From positions 35,916-99,915 of the IMG/VR virus record IMGVR_UViG_3300017527_000160: 64,000 bases of DNA. One strand, given 5' to 3'. The position numbers were made by a program, and so were the translations under genes. Position 1 is the stretch's first letter. Every line of letters begins with the position of its first letter. Positions 31,389 to 39,454 of this stretch are shown in pieces. The stretch comes from a virus. The notes beneath the pieces were generated by a model. It was given only the letters and a program-made list of their open reading frames with translations, had not been told where the DNA came from and searched no databases.

Positions 31389-31413
31389 AAAGGGAACCGA
31401 TTTGGTTCCCTTT
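31389..31413. terminator. bidirectional intrinsic terminator between the two gene blocks
   Basis: A perfect 10-bp stem AAAGGGAACC / GGTTCCCTTT closes a 5-base loop. On the plus strand the stem ends in TTT and is followed by a T-rich stretch. On the minus strand it is followed by a run of T (A8 at 31382-31391 on the plus strand). It separates the convergent structural and replication blocks and can end transcripts from both sides. Confidence 0.85.
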
Positions 31414-31486
31414 CTATATATATTGTTTGTTAGATTTTTTCTAAAAACTCTTGTGTATCACAAGCACTTCTTTGCTGGCGTGGGCT

Positions 31487-31738
31487 TCATGCCTCCCTAA
31501 ACTGACCTTCAGTTGCCTCGTCCTCTCTAATACAAGCGTACTGATTCTGAGGCAGCTGAGTATCATCGTTATTACTTGGACTCTCAGTTTTTTCTACAGT
31601 TACTGCCACGGCAGCTGTAGCTTTGGACTCACGAGAATCTATCGTCCAGGTACTAAAAGTATCCTGCATATCACTAGCTACCATCTCCGTATGAGGAGCG
31701 AATACTGCTATAGTTGATATGATAACGATGAATAACAT
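31487..31738 (-). CDS. small secreted or membrane-anchored hypothetical protein, 83 aa
   Basis: The N-terminus starts with a hydrophobic stretch (MLFIVIISTIAVFA), like a signal peptide or membrane anchor, but without early basic residues. The rest is polar, Thr/Glu/Asp-rich and probably unfolded. It is the last gene of the minus-strand block and ends 74 bases before the terminator. The ATG follows an A/T-rich leader. I do not recognise it. An overlapping plus-strand frame is less protein-like. Confidence 0.45.
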   Translation of the reverse strand: MLFIVIISTIAVFAPHTEMVASDMQDTFSTWTIDSRESKATAAVAVTVEKTESPSNNDDTQLPQNQYACIREDEATEGQFREA

Positions 31739-31774
31739 GTCAGCAAATGTAAATAAAAAATATTTAAAGTTTAA

Positions 31775-31945
31775 CTATTTTTTATTTTTTTCTTTACCTT
31801 TCTCCTGGTATGGGCCATCTTCCGTAGGGATAATGACCTCTTTCTTCTTCAACTTTCGTTGCTTTACATAGTACTTCAGATTTTCCTGAGTGGGTTCTAA
31901 CCCCATCTCCTCCATCTCAACGATGGCGCGTCCTATCTTACTCAT
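31775..31945 (-). CDS. small basic hypothetical protein, 56 aa
   Basis: The ATG at 31945-31943 overlaps the TGA of the upstream 110-aa gene by one base (TGATG), a typical coupled start. The product begins MSKIGRAIVEMEEMGL, has a helical first half and a Lys-rich C-terminal half ending in KGKEKNKK. The end could bind nucleic acid, but there is no recognised domain. Confidence 0.6.
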   Translation of the reverse strand: MSKIGRAIVEMEEMGLEPTQENLKYYVKQRKLKKKEVIIPTEDGPYQEKGKEKNKK

Positions 31946-32277
31946 CAGGCATCACCTCCAGTTCCCATCATGAATCCGGGCATGTTCTTTATATCATCAG
32001 GAGTATCCTCCTTCATAACATGAAGCTCGAATCCTTCTGTGGTTATGTCGAATATGTCAGGAGCAGCCATCAACTTATTCATTGTGTCTGCTGCTATCTC
32101 CATGAATAGAGTATCCCTAGGATCTTCCGCTTGCTGCGGAACTTTCTCAGGATTTTGCATACTAATTTTTACTTTGAAAGCTGGCTTATCTTTACCTGTT
32201 TCATCTTCTGGTACAGGTACAATCTCTATGACAAAGCCTGCGTCGTCCTCATTGAGGAATGTTAACTTCTGTTTCAT
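31945..32277 (-). CDS. hypothetical acidic protein, 110 aa
   Basis: Soluble alpha/beta protein with no recognised domain. A beta-rich N-terminus (LTFLNEDDAGFVIEIVPVP) is followed by a helix (EIAADTMNKLMAAP) and a Gly/Met-rich tail (MPGFMMGTGGDA). It starts within the last bases of the 73-aa gene and ends overlapping the next start, so it is part of a coupled string of small genes. Confidence 0.6.
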   Translation of the reverse strand: MKQKLTFLNEDDAGFVIEIVPVPEDETGKDKPAFKVKISMQNPEKVPQQAEDPRDTLFMEIAADTMNKLMAAPDIFDITTEGFELHVMKEDTPDDIKNMPGFMMGTGGDA

Positions 32278-32495
32278 CTTTCGTTTTTAAGAATGTCCTC
32301 TTGAATCGCTTTGATTACATCGGGCACATCCATCACACTACTGTTAGCAATAGTGTTCAGAATGGTTAGAGTTCTGTCCGCCTCCATGGATACTACGTCA
32401 CACTTGTGACCGTCAGCCCATTTGGGAAACGACAGAGGTTTCTGACCGTTAGTACTGCTGTACTTTGTACGGCACTCTCTACAGATCCAAACCAT
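32274..32495 (-). CDS. small Cys-containing protein, zinc-ribbon-like N-terminus, 73 aa
   Basis: The N-terminus MVWICRECRTKY gives one CxxC pair. A later HKC could complete a zinc knuckle. The C-terminal half is a predicted helix-loop-helix (DVPDVIKAIQEDILK). It lies immediately downstream of the ligase gene (sharing base 32495 with its stop) and overlaps the next gene by 4 bases. The function is unknown. A nucleic-acid-binding accessory role is only a guess. Confidence 0.6.
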   Translation of the reverse strand: MVWICRECRTKYSSTNGQKPLSFPKWADGHKCDVVSMEADRTLTILNTIANSSVMDVPDVIKAIQEDILKNER

Positions 32496-33577
32496 TACTT
32501 ATCTTCTCGGAATCCGTGACACACTGGGAATCTCGGGAGGCCATCATCCGTATACTCGAAGAAACGAATCTCAGCTATCCTACCGATATATAAATCCTTA
32601 TTGATTAGCATTTGTTTCCTCATTACATGTGAGAACTTCATCCCACATCCGAAGGTAACATTATCAGCTCCTCCACCGATCGTACAGTGCACTACTCCCT
32701 GCTCTGGATTCTTTTCAGAAGGGACAATGTCCACAACTTCATAAGCCTCATCAATGAAATCCTTATACTTCAACAATTGGAAATCCCTCTTGTTTACAGC
32801 GTAAGGTGCATCAGTGTGTCGTATGATTGTACCTTCGTAGCCCATACCTACATACATCTGGTGATGATGTTTCAACTCCTCTTCATCAAAGATTTGAATC
32901 GTAGGAACTATTTCTACCTGGTCATAGTTTCGTGCAATCGATTGCAGCAAAGCATAACGTAATGCGAACGGCTTATCTAAGATGAGGTCATACACATGGA
33001 ATTTAACTTCCTTTGTTTCTTCCCCACGATCTTTCTTGATCAAACGCATATTCTCCTGAAATGTTCTACCGTGAGCATACAGCTCCCCGTCAAGTACATG
33101 ATGTGTAGAATCCATGACATCTTCAATGATGTGACCCATGGTCTCAATAGCTTTACCTTTACGAGAAATCATCTTACTCTTTTGATAGAGTGCTCGCATA
33201 CCATCTAGCTTGGGTTGAATAAAACAAGGATACTCGATCTTCTCAAGTATGTTTGATGCATCCTTTGCTAGCATAGGAAGAATAACTTCTTCGCTGGCTG
33301 CTTCTTTTTGCGTTTCAAAATATCCTGTGGACATCTTAGTTTCCACCTTAGAGATGGCTTGACTCAACGCTTGTTGTTCTGGTGTAGTCTCATTGGACTT
33401 CCCTATGTTTTTAGCTTTCGCTGTGGATCTATGTTCCATTGGACTATCTGTCCCTACTACTCCAGACACCTGAACTAAATCAGCTCCGTCTGCGAATACA
33501 CGTAAGAACCTAATCTTACCTTTGCTATCCTTTTTATAGATAGTCTTATCAAATGTTGTTTGGATTGTTTCTTCCAT
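32495..33577 (-). CDS. ATP-dependent DNA ligase with N-terminal WGR-like domain, 360 aa
   Basis: Joins nicks in DNA using ATP. The nucleotidyltransferase motif PKLDGMR places the catalytic lysine at residue 123, and RKGKAIET, DGELYAHG and EGTIIR-type motifs follow in the expected order. The C-terminal OB-like part ends in IRFFEYTDDGLPRFP, typical of small phage ligases. Residues 10-90 form an extra module (LRVFADGADLVQVSG, then KNIGKSNETTPEQQA and GYFET) resembling WGR-like domains fused to some phage and bacterial ligases. It stands with replication genes and probably seals Okazaki fragments or repaired gaps. Confidence 0.9.
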   Translation of the reverse strand: MEETIQTTFDKTIYKKDSKGKIRFLRVFADGADLVQVSGVVGTDSPMEHRSTAKAKNIGKSNETTPEQQALSQAISKVETKMSTGYFETQKEAASEEVILPMLAKDASNILEKIEYPCFIQPKLDGMRALYQKSKMISRKGKAIETMGHIIEDVMDSTHHVLDGELYAHGRTFQENMRLIKKDRGEETKEVKFHVYDLILDKPFALRYALLQSIARNYDQVEIVPTIQIFDEEELKHHHQMYVGMGYEGTIIRHTDAPYAVNKRDFQLLKYKDFIDEAYEVVDIVPSEKNPEQGVVHCTIGGGADNVTFGCGMKFSHVMRKQMLINKDLYIGRIAEIRFFEYTDDGLPRFPVCHGFREDK

Positions 33578-33578
33578 A

Positions 33579-33809
33579 TTACTTTTCTATTTTACCCTGT
33601 CTAACTGCAGAGAGACCGTGTTTATCATATACGGCATCTATATCCGTATGCATCTTCTTGAAGTCTGTGTTCTGTGTCAGAGCAAACTCTAACATATGTT
33701 TCGATTCAATCTTGAATGCTTCCAGATAAGCTGCCTCATAAGCTTTAATAAACTTTTCTTTATCAGTGACCATGTCTACAATTTTTAGGTGTACATCGAA
33801 ATAGTTCAA
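33579..33809 (-). CDS. hypothetical helical protein, 76 aa
   Basis: All-helical small protein (KEKFIKAYEAAYLEAFKIES) with no recognised family. It ends 1 base before the ligase start, so the two are translated together. Its N-terminus overlaps the C-terminus of the upstream 63-aa gene by 47 bases in another frame. Confidence 0.6.
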   Translation of the reverse strand: MNYFDVHLKIVDMVTDKEKFIKAYEAAYLEAFKIESKHMLEFALTQNTDFKKMHTDIDAVYDKHGLSAVRQGKIEK

Positions 33810-33954
33810 GGTACTCTTGGTCTGTTAATATAAGGGCTTGACCGAAACCTTGTTCGGCTTCATCGGCTGTATCTCTAGCCTCGTCTTCATCCTCCGCATC
33901 AAAAACTCTGATGGGAGTGTTATACTCTGGTCTATGTTTGACTATGACTTTCAA
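33763..33954 (-). CDS. hypothetical acidic protein with TTG start, 63 aa
   Basis: No ATG exists in the frame. The likely start is TTG at 33954-33952, which overlaps the TGA of the upstream 45-aa gene (TTGA), a coupled restart. The product begins MKVIVKHRPE and continues with an acidic helix (DAEDEDEARDTADEAEQG). Two Cys and two His near the end (CTPKNCRHGH) could bind a metal. Function unknown. Confidence 0.5.
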   Translation of the reverse strand: MKVIVKHRPEYNTPIRVFDAEDEDEARDTADEAEQGFGQALILTDQEYLELFRCTPKNCRHGH

Positions 33955-34088
33955 TCGTCTTCGTCTTTATAACCTCTTGGGTTCTTGATGTTTTCTTCTT
34001 CGCAGTTATCACAATAGGCAGGATTCGGATTCTCCGTGTCTTTACCTAGATCTTGATAACAGTTTGGGCATTGTAAGTTACTCGCCAT
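33951..34088 (-). CDS. small zinc-ribbon protein, 45 aa
   Basis: The product has two CxxC knuckles (CPNC near residue 7 and CDNC near residue 27) in a 45-residue chain with an acidic tail (YKDEDD), a compact treble-clef or zinc-ribbon. Its ATG lies inside the end of the upstream 50-aa gene (11-base overlap). A nucleic-acid or protein-binding adaptor is likely but unproven. Confidence 0.6.
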   Translation of the reverse strand: MASNLQCPNCYQDLGKDTENPNPAYCDNCEEENIKNPRGYKDEDD

Positions 34089-34230
34089 GTTCATCTCGTT
34101 TTAAGTAGCCGCTGTCTATGAGTTCATGCACAGCACGGACAGTGTACCACTTGTATAAAGCGGTAGCACTAATCCTTTGTCCTGTGTAAAACCATAGCAT
34201 ACTTCTGGTCACTATATACATAGCGTCCAT
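34078..34230 (-). CDS. small hypothetical protein, HTH-like, 50 aa
   Basis: Starts at the ATG overlapping the stop of the 643-aa gene by one base (TAATG). The sequence reads like a helix-turn-helix fragment: an N-terminal helix with SATALYKWYTVRAVHELIDSG and a short Tyr-Leu-Lys-Arg end. No family is assigned. The overlaps on both sides support its being translated. Confidence 0.5.
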   Translation of the reverse strand: MDAMYIVTRSMLWFYTGQRISATALYKWYTVRAVHELIDSGYLKRDEHGE

Positions 34231-36161
34231 TAGATTGCAGCGTCTATATAAGCACTAGACAGAGCGATCGTTTCGCCTGTCGATAATACTATGTTATACT
34301 GGTTGTCTTCTAACTTATATGTGAAATCCGGGACCTCACCATATATGTCTTCCAACTCTGATGCAATAGCCAATTTTACAGGGCTATTGTCTTCACCTAA
34401 CTCTTCAGTTAAAGTTGATTCAACTGGTGCTTCTTCCTCGAATTCCTCCATCACTTCTTCCTTAATAGCATCCACATCTACCTGCTCCAGGACTTCTGGT
34501 TCAGTAGGTGGTGCAATATCTGGAAGTGCATCGGTATTTACTTCCTCTGCTTTCGGTAGGATAGATGGCTCTTCAGGTAAATAACTGTTAGTGTCCGTTC
34601 CGAGCTCTACAATTCCCTCCTCAATCATCTCCTCAACTTTCTCCGCAACTATTTCAGTCATCACCTCTTCAGCACCCATGTCTAGGATCACAGTCTTCGC
34701 AGACACAAGAGGTTCACCTTGTTCGTTTCTCTCAATGACTACAGGTTCTGTATCCTCCATCATAACTTCACCTCCTTGTACTTCAATAGGTACTTCAGCA
34801 GTGATACCACCTAGTTCTAATGTAGCAGTAGGAGTTTCAGCTTCCTCTTCATCCATAACTTCGATCTCCTTACATCCCCAGTAATCGGTACCATCAAGGT
34901 GATCGACACCTATGATCTCATAGTAAGCGCCTTCAATTTCTAACAGGTCCCCTATTTGTTTACCTGGGAAATCTTCAGCTGTAAAGAATGTCAAATCAGG
35001 ATCCGCCTCTTCTTCTACAATATCGTTGCCGTTGGCATCGATCGTAGCTTCCGGGTGAACTGGCGCTTCTTCTTTGAATGGACTTGGCTCTTCAGTGAAG
35101 TTATCTTCAGGTGTAGCAATTGCTTCTCCCTGATCAGTGTTCACTAGATAATTGTTGTCATCAAGCTTTTCGATAACAGCTTCGTGCACTGCCTCTCCTG
35201 CTTCAGTTGCTGTAGCACTTTGCTCCTCAACTTTCGCCATGGTCTCAGCAATGACATCATCTATGTTTACCTGCGCAGGATCTACTACTTCTTCTTCAAC
35301 TTCCTCTTCAGCAACAACTGCAGCTGGAGCAAAACCTGGAAGGGGTTGAAGGGTTTCTACACCATCCAGGATCCCATCAATGACAGGTTCCGGATTAGTA
35401 CCAGTCGTTACGGGTTCTTCTACTTCCGTTGTCTCATCGTCGTCAAAGCTGTTTAACTCAAACCTCGTAGCAAAGAATAGGTGAACCGCGACTTGATTCT
35501 GCATCCATTTGGTTGGATGTGTAAGGCGTAACACGTTTGTTACTTGCAAATAACATGTCCATAAGTTGTACTTCGCATCGACATAATCGTACGACGGAGT
35601 CTTGTCTTCCTTATGGATAATGCTTAATTGCTCTGACCCTATGTACTCATTCATATAGAGTTCACCAAGTATACCTGCATATACGCTACGGTCGATATCG
35701 ATCTCACGCATTGCATCTTTATCTTGTTTTAACTGGTCAAAATAATCAGTAGCATGCGCGATATGATCAGTGATTAACTGCTCGGTTTCAACGTCTGCTG
35801 TACCTGTATGTACTCTCTTCCAATTGTCTGTTTCACTTACGATGTATGAATCATTCACTAAACTATATGCACCGATCGCTGCCTTAAACTTAAGGCTTTT
35901 ATCGTACGAGTTTGAGAATGTATACATGAGTCCTAAGTCAGGATCATCATCGTAGTTAATCATCAGTACACCATGCGCAACTTGTGCGCCTGCAGTACAT
36001 CTATATGATTCTTTTTTAACAGTAAATCCATTAGCAGTTAGCGCATTGATAATAGTATCGATGACAAACTGGTGGCTAATTACTGTGTATGTTTTTGTTG
36101 CAACCGGCAACGCTGCGCCAACAAGTACTGACTTGTCGACGATTCCTATTTTTGCTCCCAT
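34230..36161 (-). CDS. DUF932-like protein with long acidic C-terminal region, 643 aa
   Basis: Residues 1-240 resemble the phage/plasmid DUF932 family (SHQFVIDTIINALTANGF, then FSNSYDKSLKFKAAIGAYSL, then a helical segment ending in DRSVYAGILGELY). The function of that family is not established. The remaining 400 residues are extremely Glu/Asp-rich with Pro, Val and Thr and look largely disordered, apart from a short possible SH3-like piece (FPGKQIGDLLEIEGAYYEI). The gene sits 3 bases after the polymerase gene. Such an acidic tail could bind basic proteins or mimic DNA, which is speculation. Confidence 0.6.
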   Translation of the reverse strand: MGAKIGIVDKSVLVGAALPVATKTYTVISHQFVIDTIINALTANGFTVKKESYRCTAGAQVAHGVLMINYDDDPDLGLMYTFSNSYDKSLKFKAAIGAYSLVNDSYIVSETDNWKRVHTGTADVETEQLITDHIAHATDYFDQLKQDKDAMREIDIDRSVYAGILGELYMNEYIGSEQLSIIHKEDKTPSYDYVDAKYNLWTCYLQVTNVLRLTHPTKWMQNQVAVHLFFATRFELNSFDDDETTEVEEPVTTGTNPEPVIDGILDGVETLQPLPGFAPAAVVAEEEVEEEVVDPAQVNIDDVIAETMAKVEEQSATATEAGEAVHEAVIEKLDDNNYLVNTDQGEAIATPEDNFTEEPSPFKEEAPVHPEATIDANGNDIVEEEADPDLTFFTAEDFPGKQIGDLLEIEGAYYEIIGVDHLDGTDYWGCKEIEVMDEEEAETPTATLELGGITAEVPIEVQGGEVMMEDTEPVVIERNEQGEPLVSAKTVILDMGAEEVMTEIVAEKVEEMIEEGIVELGTDTNSYLPEEPSILPKAEEVNTDALPDIAPPTEPEVLEQVDVDAIKEEVMEEFEEEAPVESTLTEELGEDNSPVKLAIASELEDIYGEVPDFTYKLEDNQYNIVLSTGETIALSSAYIDAAI

Positions 36162-36164
36162 TTT

Positions 36165-38165
36165 TTATAAATCTAATTTAATTTGATTGGCAAAGATTTC
36201 AGGCTGCATCGCCTTGATTTCTTTGTTTATCTTGAATAGATAAAACTTCAGGTCTATGTTGTAATCCTCGAACGGCTTCTCCTCATAAAGGTTGAATATC
36301 GTTTGGACCCATTTGCCTGCTTCTACATTGATGTTTCTACCATCTTCCGTGTTATGTTTGATTATCTTGGTACCTGTGTTAGATACAAAGTAGCGTAATG
36401 TCTTTTGTAGATCTTCGACTTCCACGTCTCGATCGTCGTTGACATACGTATGTTTAAACTTCCACACGCCTCGTGCTTTCGTTTGCCCACAAAAATCAAA
36501 AATATTCTTATTAGTTTTCAAGTACGTCTCAGGATCGATACCGTGGACAAAGAAATAGTATAGTGCTTTGGACACTACGGTAAAGCTCTTGTTCTTGTGC
36601 AGTGCTCTGCCAGTGAACTCAAACCTACCTTTACATTTAGTCTTTGCCATTGTATAGATGCCGTCTTTTTTCTTGAATAAATTGTCAGGAAAGTCTTTCT
36701 GCAATGCATAGAACTTGTCCTTGGTAACCTCCTCATCCTTGAAAATACCTATATAGTTATTGACATCAGGAACCATTAGCTTCTGATACTCATCATGCTC
36801 TAAAGCAAGATTGGTTGTCTTCTCCCATTCGGCACAGATGTCCATATACCTATCGATATATTTGTCCGGTATAATAACTTCAATACCATCAGTGTTCGTC
36901 ATGATCGGTACAGCTCCTGGTATCTTCTCACACACATCAGTGAACAACATCATCAGACTCAATTGTCCGTTGATTGTTATCCTCATCGTGAACTGAGGGT
37001 CATACAGGTAACAGTGCTTATCATTGGACAAACCATAAGTGGAGTTCAGGATAATCTTGTATACATAGTTCCTAGGATCAGACTTAGGTATCTTCTTTCT
37101 TTCGTTGAAGAACCATTCGTACTGGTCGCAGAATTCATCGCTTGGTAAATGTGCTGGTGCCCACCCATTTCTAATAGCTAGATTGGGATAGTAACTCACA
37201 ACATCAGAGCTCATGATTGTCATACCTTCTTCCGGAACATAGATGCCTCGCTTGGCACCGTGCACTCCTCCTAATCCAAAGTCAACCTTCACTCCTCTGT
37301 AGTTAACAGAATATTTGAAGCCTCCCTTGGTGTTGTTCGGATCAATCACTAGTTCCCTGAACTTGACTAGCAGGTCCTGGAACTGAGGGACTCCCTCGAA
37401 ATCAGTATACGGCAGGATCAGATCATTCACTGGAATACTATTCCTGAATGTTCGTAACCGCTTCAACTCATAACCCGAGATACCTGTCTTCCTTTCAAGG
37501 AAATATAAGAACAGCTCCTTAGCTATCCTTGGTTCTGAGGCATTCCATAACGGAATACCATACTGCTTGGTCAAATTGCTCCGAAGAGTAATCTGCTTAG
37601 CAGCTAACTTAGCGATAGCTTTCGTGGAGGAAACATCATTCCTACAGTACGAAGCAATCTGCTTAAGTTCTTCCACCGTGTTTATCTCCGCAGTATGATC
37701 GATCGGCATGTCTTGTACATTATGCCAGTCCATCGAGCATTGTATCCACTTTAGGGATGAACGCTTAGCAGGGTTATCCCAGTGGTTTAACTTGAATACA
37801 TCTATCTGTTTTATGGAGAGTTTCTTTTCCGAATACTTCTGGAATTCTCTCGCGTTGGATCTACCGATAACTGCCTGTGCTTCTTTATATATGAAGCGAC
37901 CAATCGTGTCTCCGTCTTGGCGCAGTAGCCAGTTTCTATTTACTAAAATATGTTGCGTGATCTGAGCATCGAATGCTAATCCGTTGAAGGATATGTGCCA
38001 CTCGTCTAACTCCATGTTCTGATCAAAGAAATCTAATAGCACTGCTATATCATTCCTCAACGGACCCATGGTAAATACTTCTACATTAGTTTCATCTCTA
38101 TGATCCTCAAAGACAGCCAAGAAGCAATTGACATTTGTCTCATAATCCATATCCCAGTTTGGCAT
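36165..38165 (-). CDS. family B DNA polymerase with 3'-5' exonuclease, 666 aa
   Basis: Replicative polymerase. Exonuclease motifs are present: Exo I DYE (residues 7-9), Exo II FNGLAFD (60-66) and Exo III YCRND (173-177). Polymerase motif A is DVVSYYPN (from 321), motif B KIILNSTYG (370-378) and motif C NTDG (424-427), where the second catalytic Asp is D426. All key residues are intact, so it should be active. PolB is one of the two polymerase types found in crAss-like phages, the other being PolA. It is short for PolB, with no large insertions. It heads a group with the 53-aa gene 1 base upstream. Confidence 0.93.
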   Translation of the reverse strand: MPNWDMDYETNVNCFLAVFEDHRDETNVEVFTMGPLRNDIAVLLDFFDQNMELDEWHISFNGLAFDAQITQHILVNRNWLLRQDGDTIGRFIYKEAQAVIGRSNAREFQKYSEKKLSIKQIDVFKLNHWDNPAKRSSLKWIQCSMDWHNVQDMPIDHTAEINTVEELKQIASYCRNDVSSTKAIAKLAAKQITLRSNLTKQYGIPLWNASEPRIAKELFLYFLERKTGISGYELKRLRTFRNSIPVNDLILPYTDFEGVPQFQDLLVKFRELVIDPNNTKGGFKYSVNYRGVKVDFGLGGVHGAKRGIYVPEEGMTIMSSDVVSYYPNLAIRNGWAPAHLPSDEFCDQYEWFFNERKKIPKSDPRNYVYKIILNSTYGLSNDKHCYLYDPQFTMRITINGQLSLMMLFTDVCEKIPGAVPIMTNTDGIEVIIPDKYIDRYMDICAEWEKTTNLALEHDEYQKLMVPDVNNYIGIFKDEEVTKDKFYALQKDFPDNLFKKKDGIYTMAKTKCKGRFEFTGRALHKNKSFTVVSKALYYFFVHGIDPETYLKTNKNIFDFCGQTKARGVWKFKHTYVNDDRDVEVEDLQKTLRYFVSNTGTKIIKHNTEDGRNINVEAGKWVQTIFNLYEEKPFEDYNIDLKFYLFKINKEIKAMQPEIFANQIKLDL

Positions 38166-38166
38166 A

Positions 38167-38328
38167 CTAGTCTTTTACTTCAGTTACTTCAAAATGTTCA
38201 CGAGATTGTAACACCATGTGACGTATAGTTTTACCTAGGTCTTGGTCGTTTTTATTCTCACCTACAGCTTCAATAACGGCTCTAACGAACGCGTATATGT
38301 CACGTATTTTTCTTATTCTTTTTCCCAT
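38167..38328 (-). CDS. small hypothetical protein upstream of polymerase, 53 aa
   Basis: Starts MGKRIRKIRDIYAFVRAVIEA and is basic and helical at its N-terminus. It ends one base before the PolB start, so it is probably co-translated. No recognised domain. It lies directly downstream of the terminator at 38346-38380 and may begin a new transcription unit. Confidence 0.55.
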   Translation of the reverse strand: MGKRIRKIRDIYAFVRAVIEAVGENKNDQDLGKTIRHMVLQSREHFEVTEVKD

Positions 38329-38345
38329 ATATTTACTTTTTAAGC

Positions 38346-38380
38346 TAAAAAAAGGGAGACAGTATGGCGACTATCTCCCT
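38346..38380 (-). terminator. intrinsic terminator, minus strand
   Basis: On the minus strand, AGGGAGATAG and its near-complement CTGTCTCCCT form a stem with a short loop, followed directly by seven T. It ends the transcript carrying the 153-aa gene before the PolB unit. Confidence 0.8.
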
Positions 38381-38408
38381 CATCATTCAAGATGGAACTT
38401 GTCTGATG

Positions 38409-38870
38409 TTATTTTATTGCTTTCCCTTTATCATCAAGGATGGTACCTGCTTTAGATATCGCATCACCTGTGTGAATGGTAGGTTCTTTATCCATATCTC
38501 TAAGGAATACTCCGTAATCAAACTCATCAGCGTTAACTGCAAATTGTTTTATGAATGCTTCCTGCTCATCTTTCTTAACGATGTAATGTTCAGTAAGGAT
38601 GTTCATTGTGATACGTTGTTCCTGGTAACCTTTACCATTAGTTTTAGGCTTCTTTGCTTTCTGGAGTTCTCCATCTTCGCTTAACCTTGGTACTGTTTGG
38701 AACTGATCTTTAGCATCTTTGCTGATAACTACAAGCATTGTTGTAGAACCATCATAGATAACCTCTGAGTAAGGGCAGTCCTTGTTGATTGGCATTAACT
38801 TGAATGTGTCCTTGTCACCCCAGTACGAAGTGATCAATAACATATTTTGACCGTAAGTTGTTTTTGACAT
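38409..38870 (-). CDS. hypothetical protein, 153 aa
   Basis: Unknown function. Beta-rich N-terminal half (MLLITSYWGDKDTFKLMPIN, then TMLVVISKD), a Lys-rich loop in the middle, and a helical, acidic C-terminal half. It is the last gene before a strong terminator and follows a 188-aa gene by 15 bases, with nuclease and replication genes farther upstream, so a replication accessory role is possible. Confidence 0.6.
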   Translation of the reverse strand: MSKTTYGQNMLLITSYWGDKDTFKLMPINKDCPYSEVIYDGSTTMLVVISKDAKDQFQTVPRLSEDGELQKAKKPKTNGKGYQEQRITMNILTEHYIVKKDEQEAFIKQFAVNADEFDYGVFLRDMDKEPTIHTGDAISKAGTILDDKGKAIK

Positions 38871-38885
38871 CTGAATTTTGTTGGT

Positions 38886-39452
38886 TTATAAATGATTAAC
38901 AGTTGCGAAGGTAACAACTTTTTTCTTGATTTCTAAATTCTCCTGCTTTAAATCTGGAAGAGAACATGTCTCAACAACCTCCCTCATCAGCTTAAGCGAT
39001 ACCTTCAGGTCATCCGCGTAAGCTTGATGGAATTTCTCAGGATACAGGTAACTCGATATAGAGTTATGATGTCGATGATGATTCCTAAAGAACGTAGAGA
39101 TCCTAGCTTTGTACTCTGGTTCTAACCTTGAATACTTGCCGTTCACTATACGCTTGTAGTTCTTCATCTCACTGGTGAAGTCAAATACATATGCACCATC
39201 TCCGTCTTCTAACTCGTAGAATGTATCAAAGAATCTATTCCCTAACAGATGTTTGTCTTCAAAAGTTTTGAAGTCTTGGTCATCTCTTAGGTGGTAGACA
39301 GCAATGAATCGATAGTCTTGCACTGTGTACACACCTTCCCATGTCATATGTGTACTCACTGGTGTAACACTGGATCCTCTCCTAACCCCTAATAAAGGGT
39401 AGAAGAAGATCCTGCTTTTCTGGATATAATCTTTTGGAACTTCTATTTTCAT
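38886..39452 (-). CDS. hypothetical protein, 188 aa
   Basis: No recognised domain. A beta-rich N-terminal half (RRGSSVTPVSTHMTWEGVYT, YRFIAVYHLRDD) is followed by a basic, His-rich helical segment (FFRNHHRHHNS, about 122). It begins 2 bases after the nuclease gene's stop, so it probably serves the same process. Confidence 0.6.
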   Translation of the reverse strand: MKIEVPKDYIQKSRIFFYPLLGVRRGSSVTPVSTHMTWEGVYTVQDYRFIAVYHLRDDQDFKTFEDKHLLGNRFFDTFYELEDGDGAYVFDFTSEMKNYKRIVNGKYSRLEPEYKARISTFFRNHHRHHNSISSYLYPEKFHQAYADDLKVSLKLMREVVETCSLPDLKQENLEIKKKVVTFATVNHL

Positions 39453-39454
39453 AC

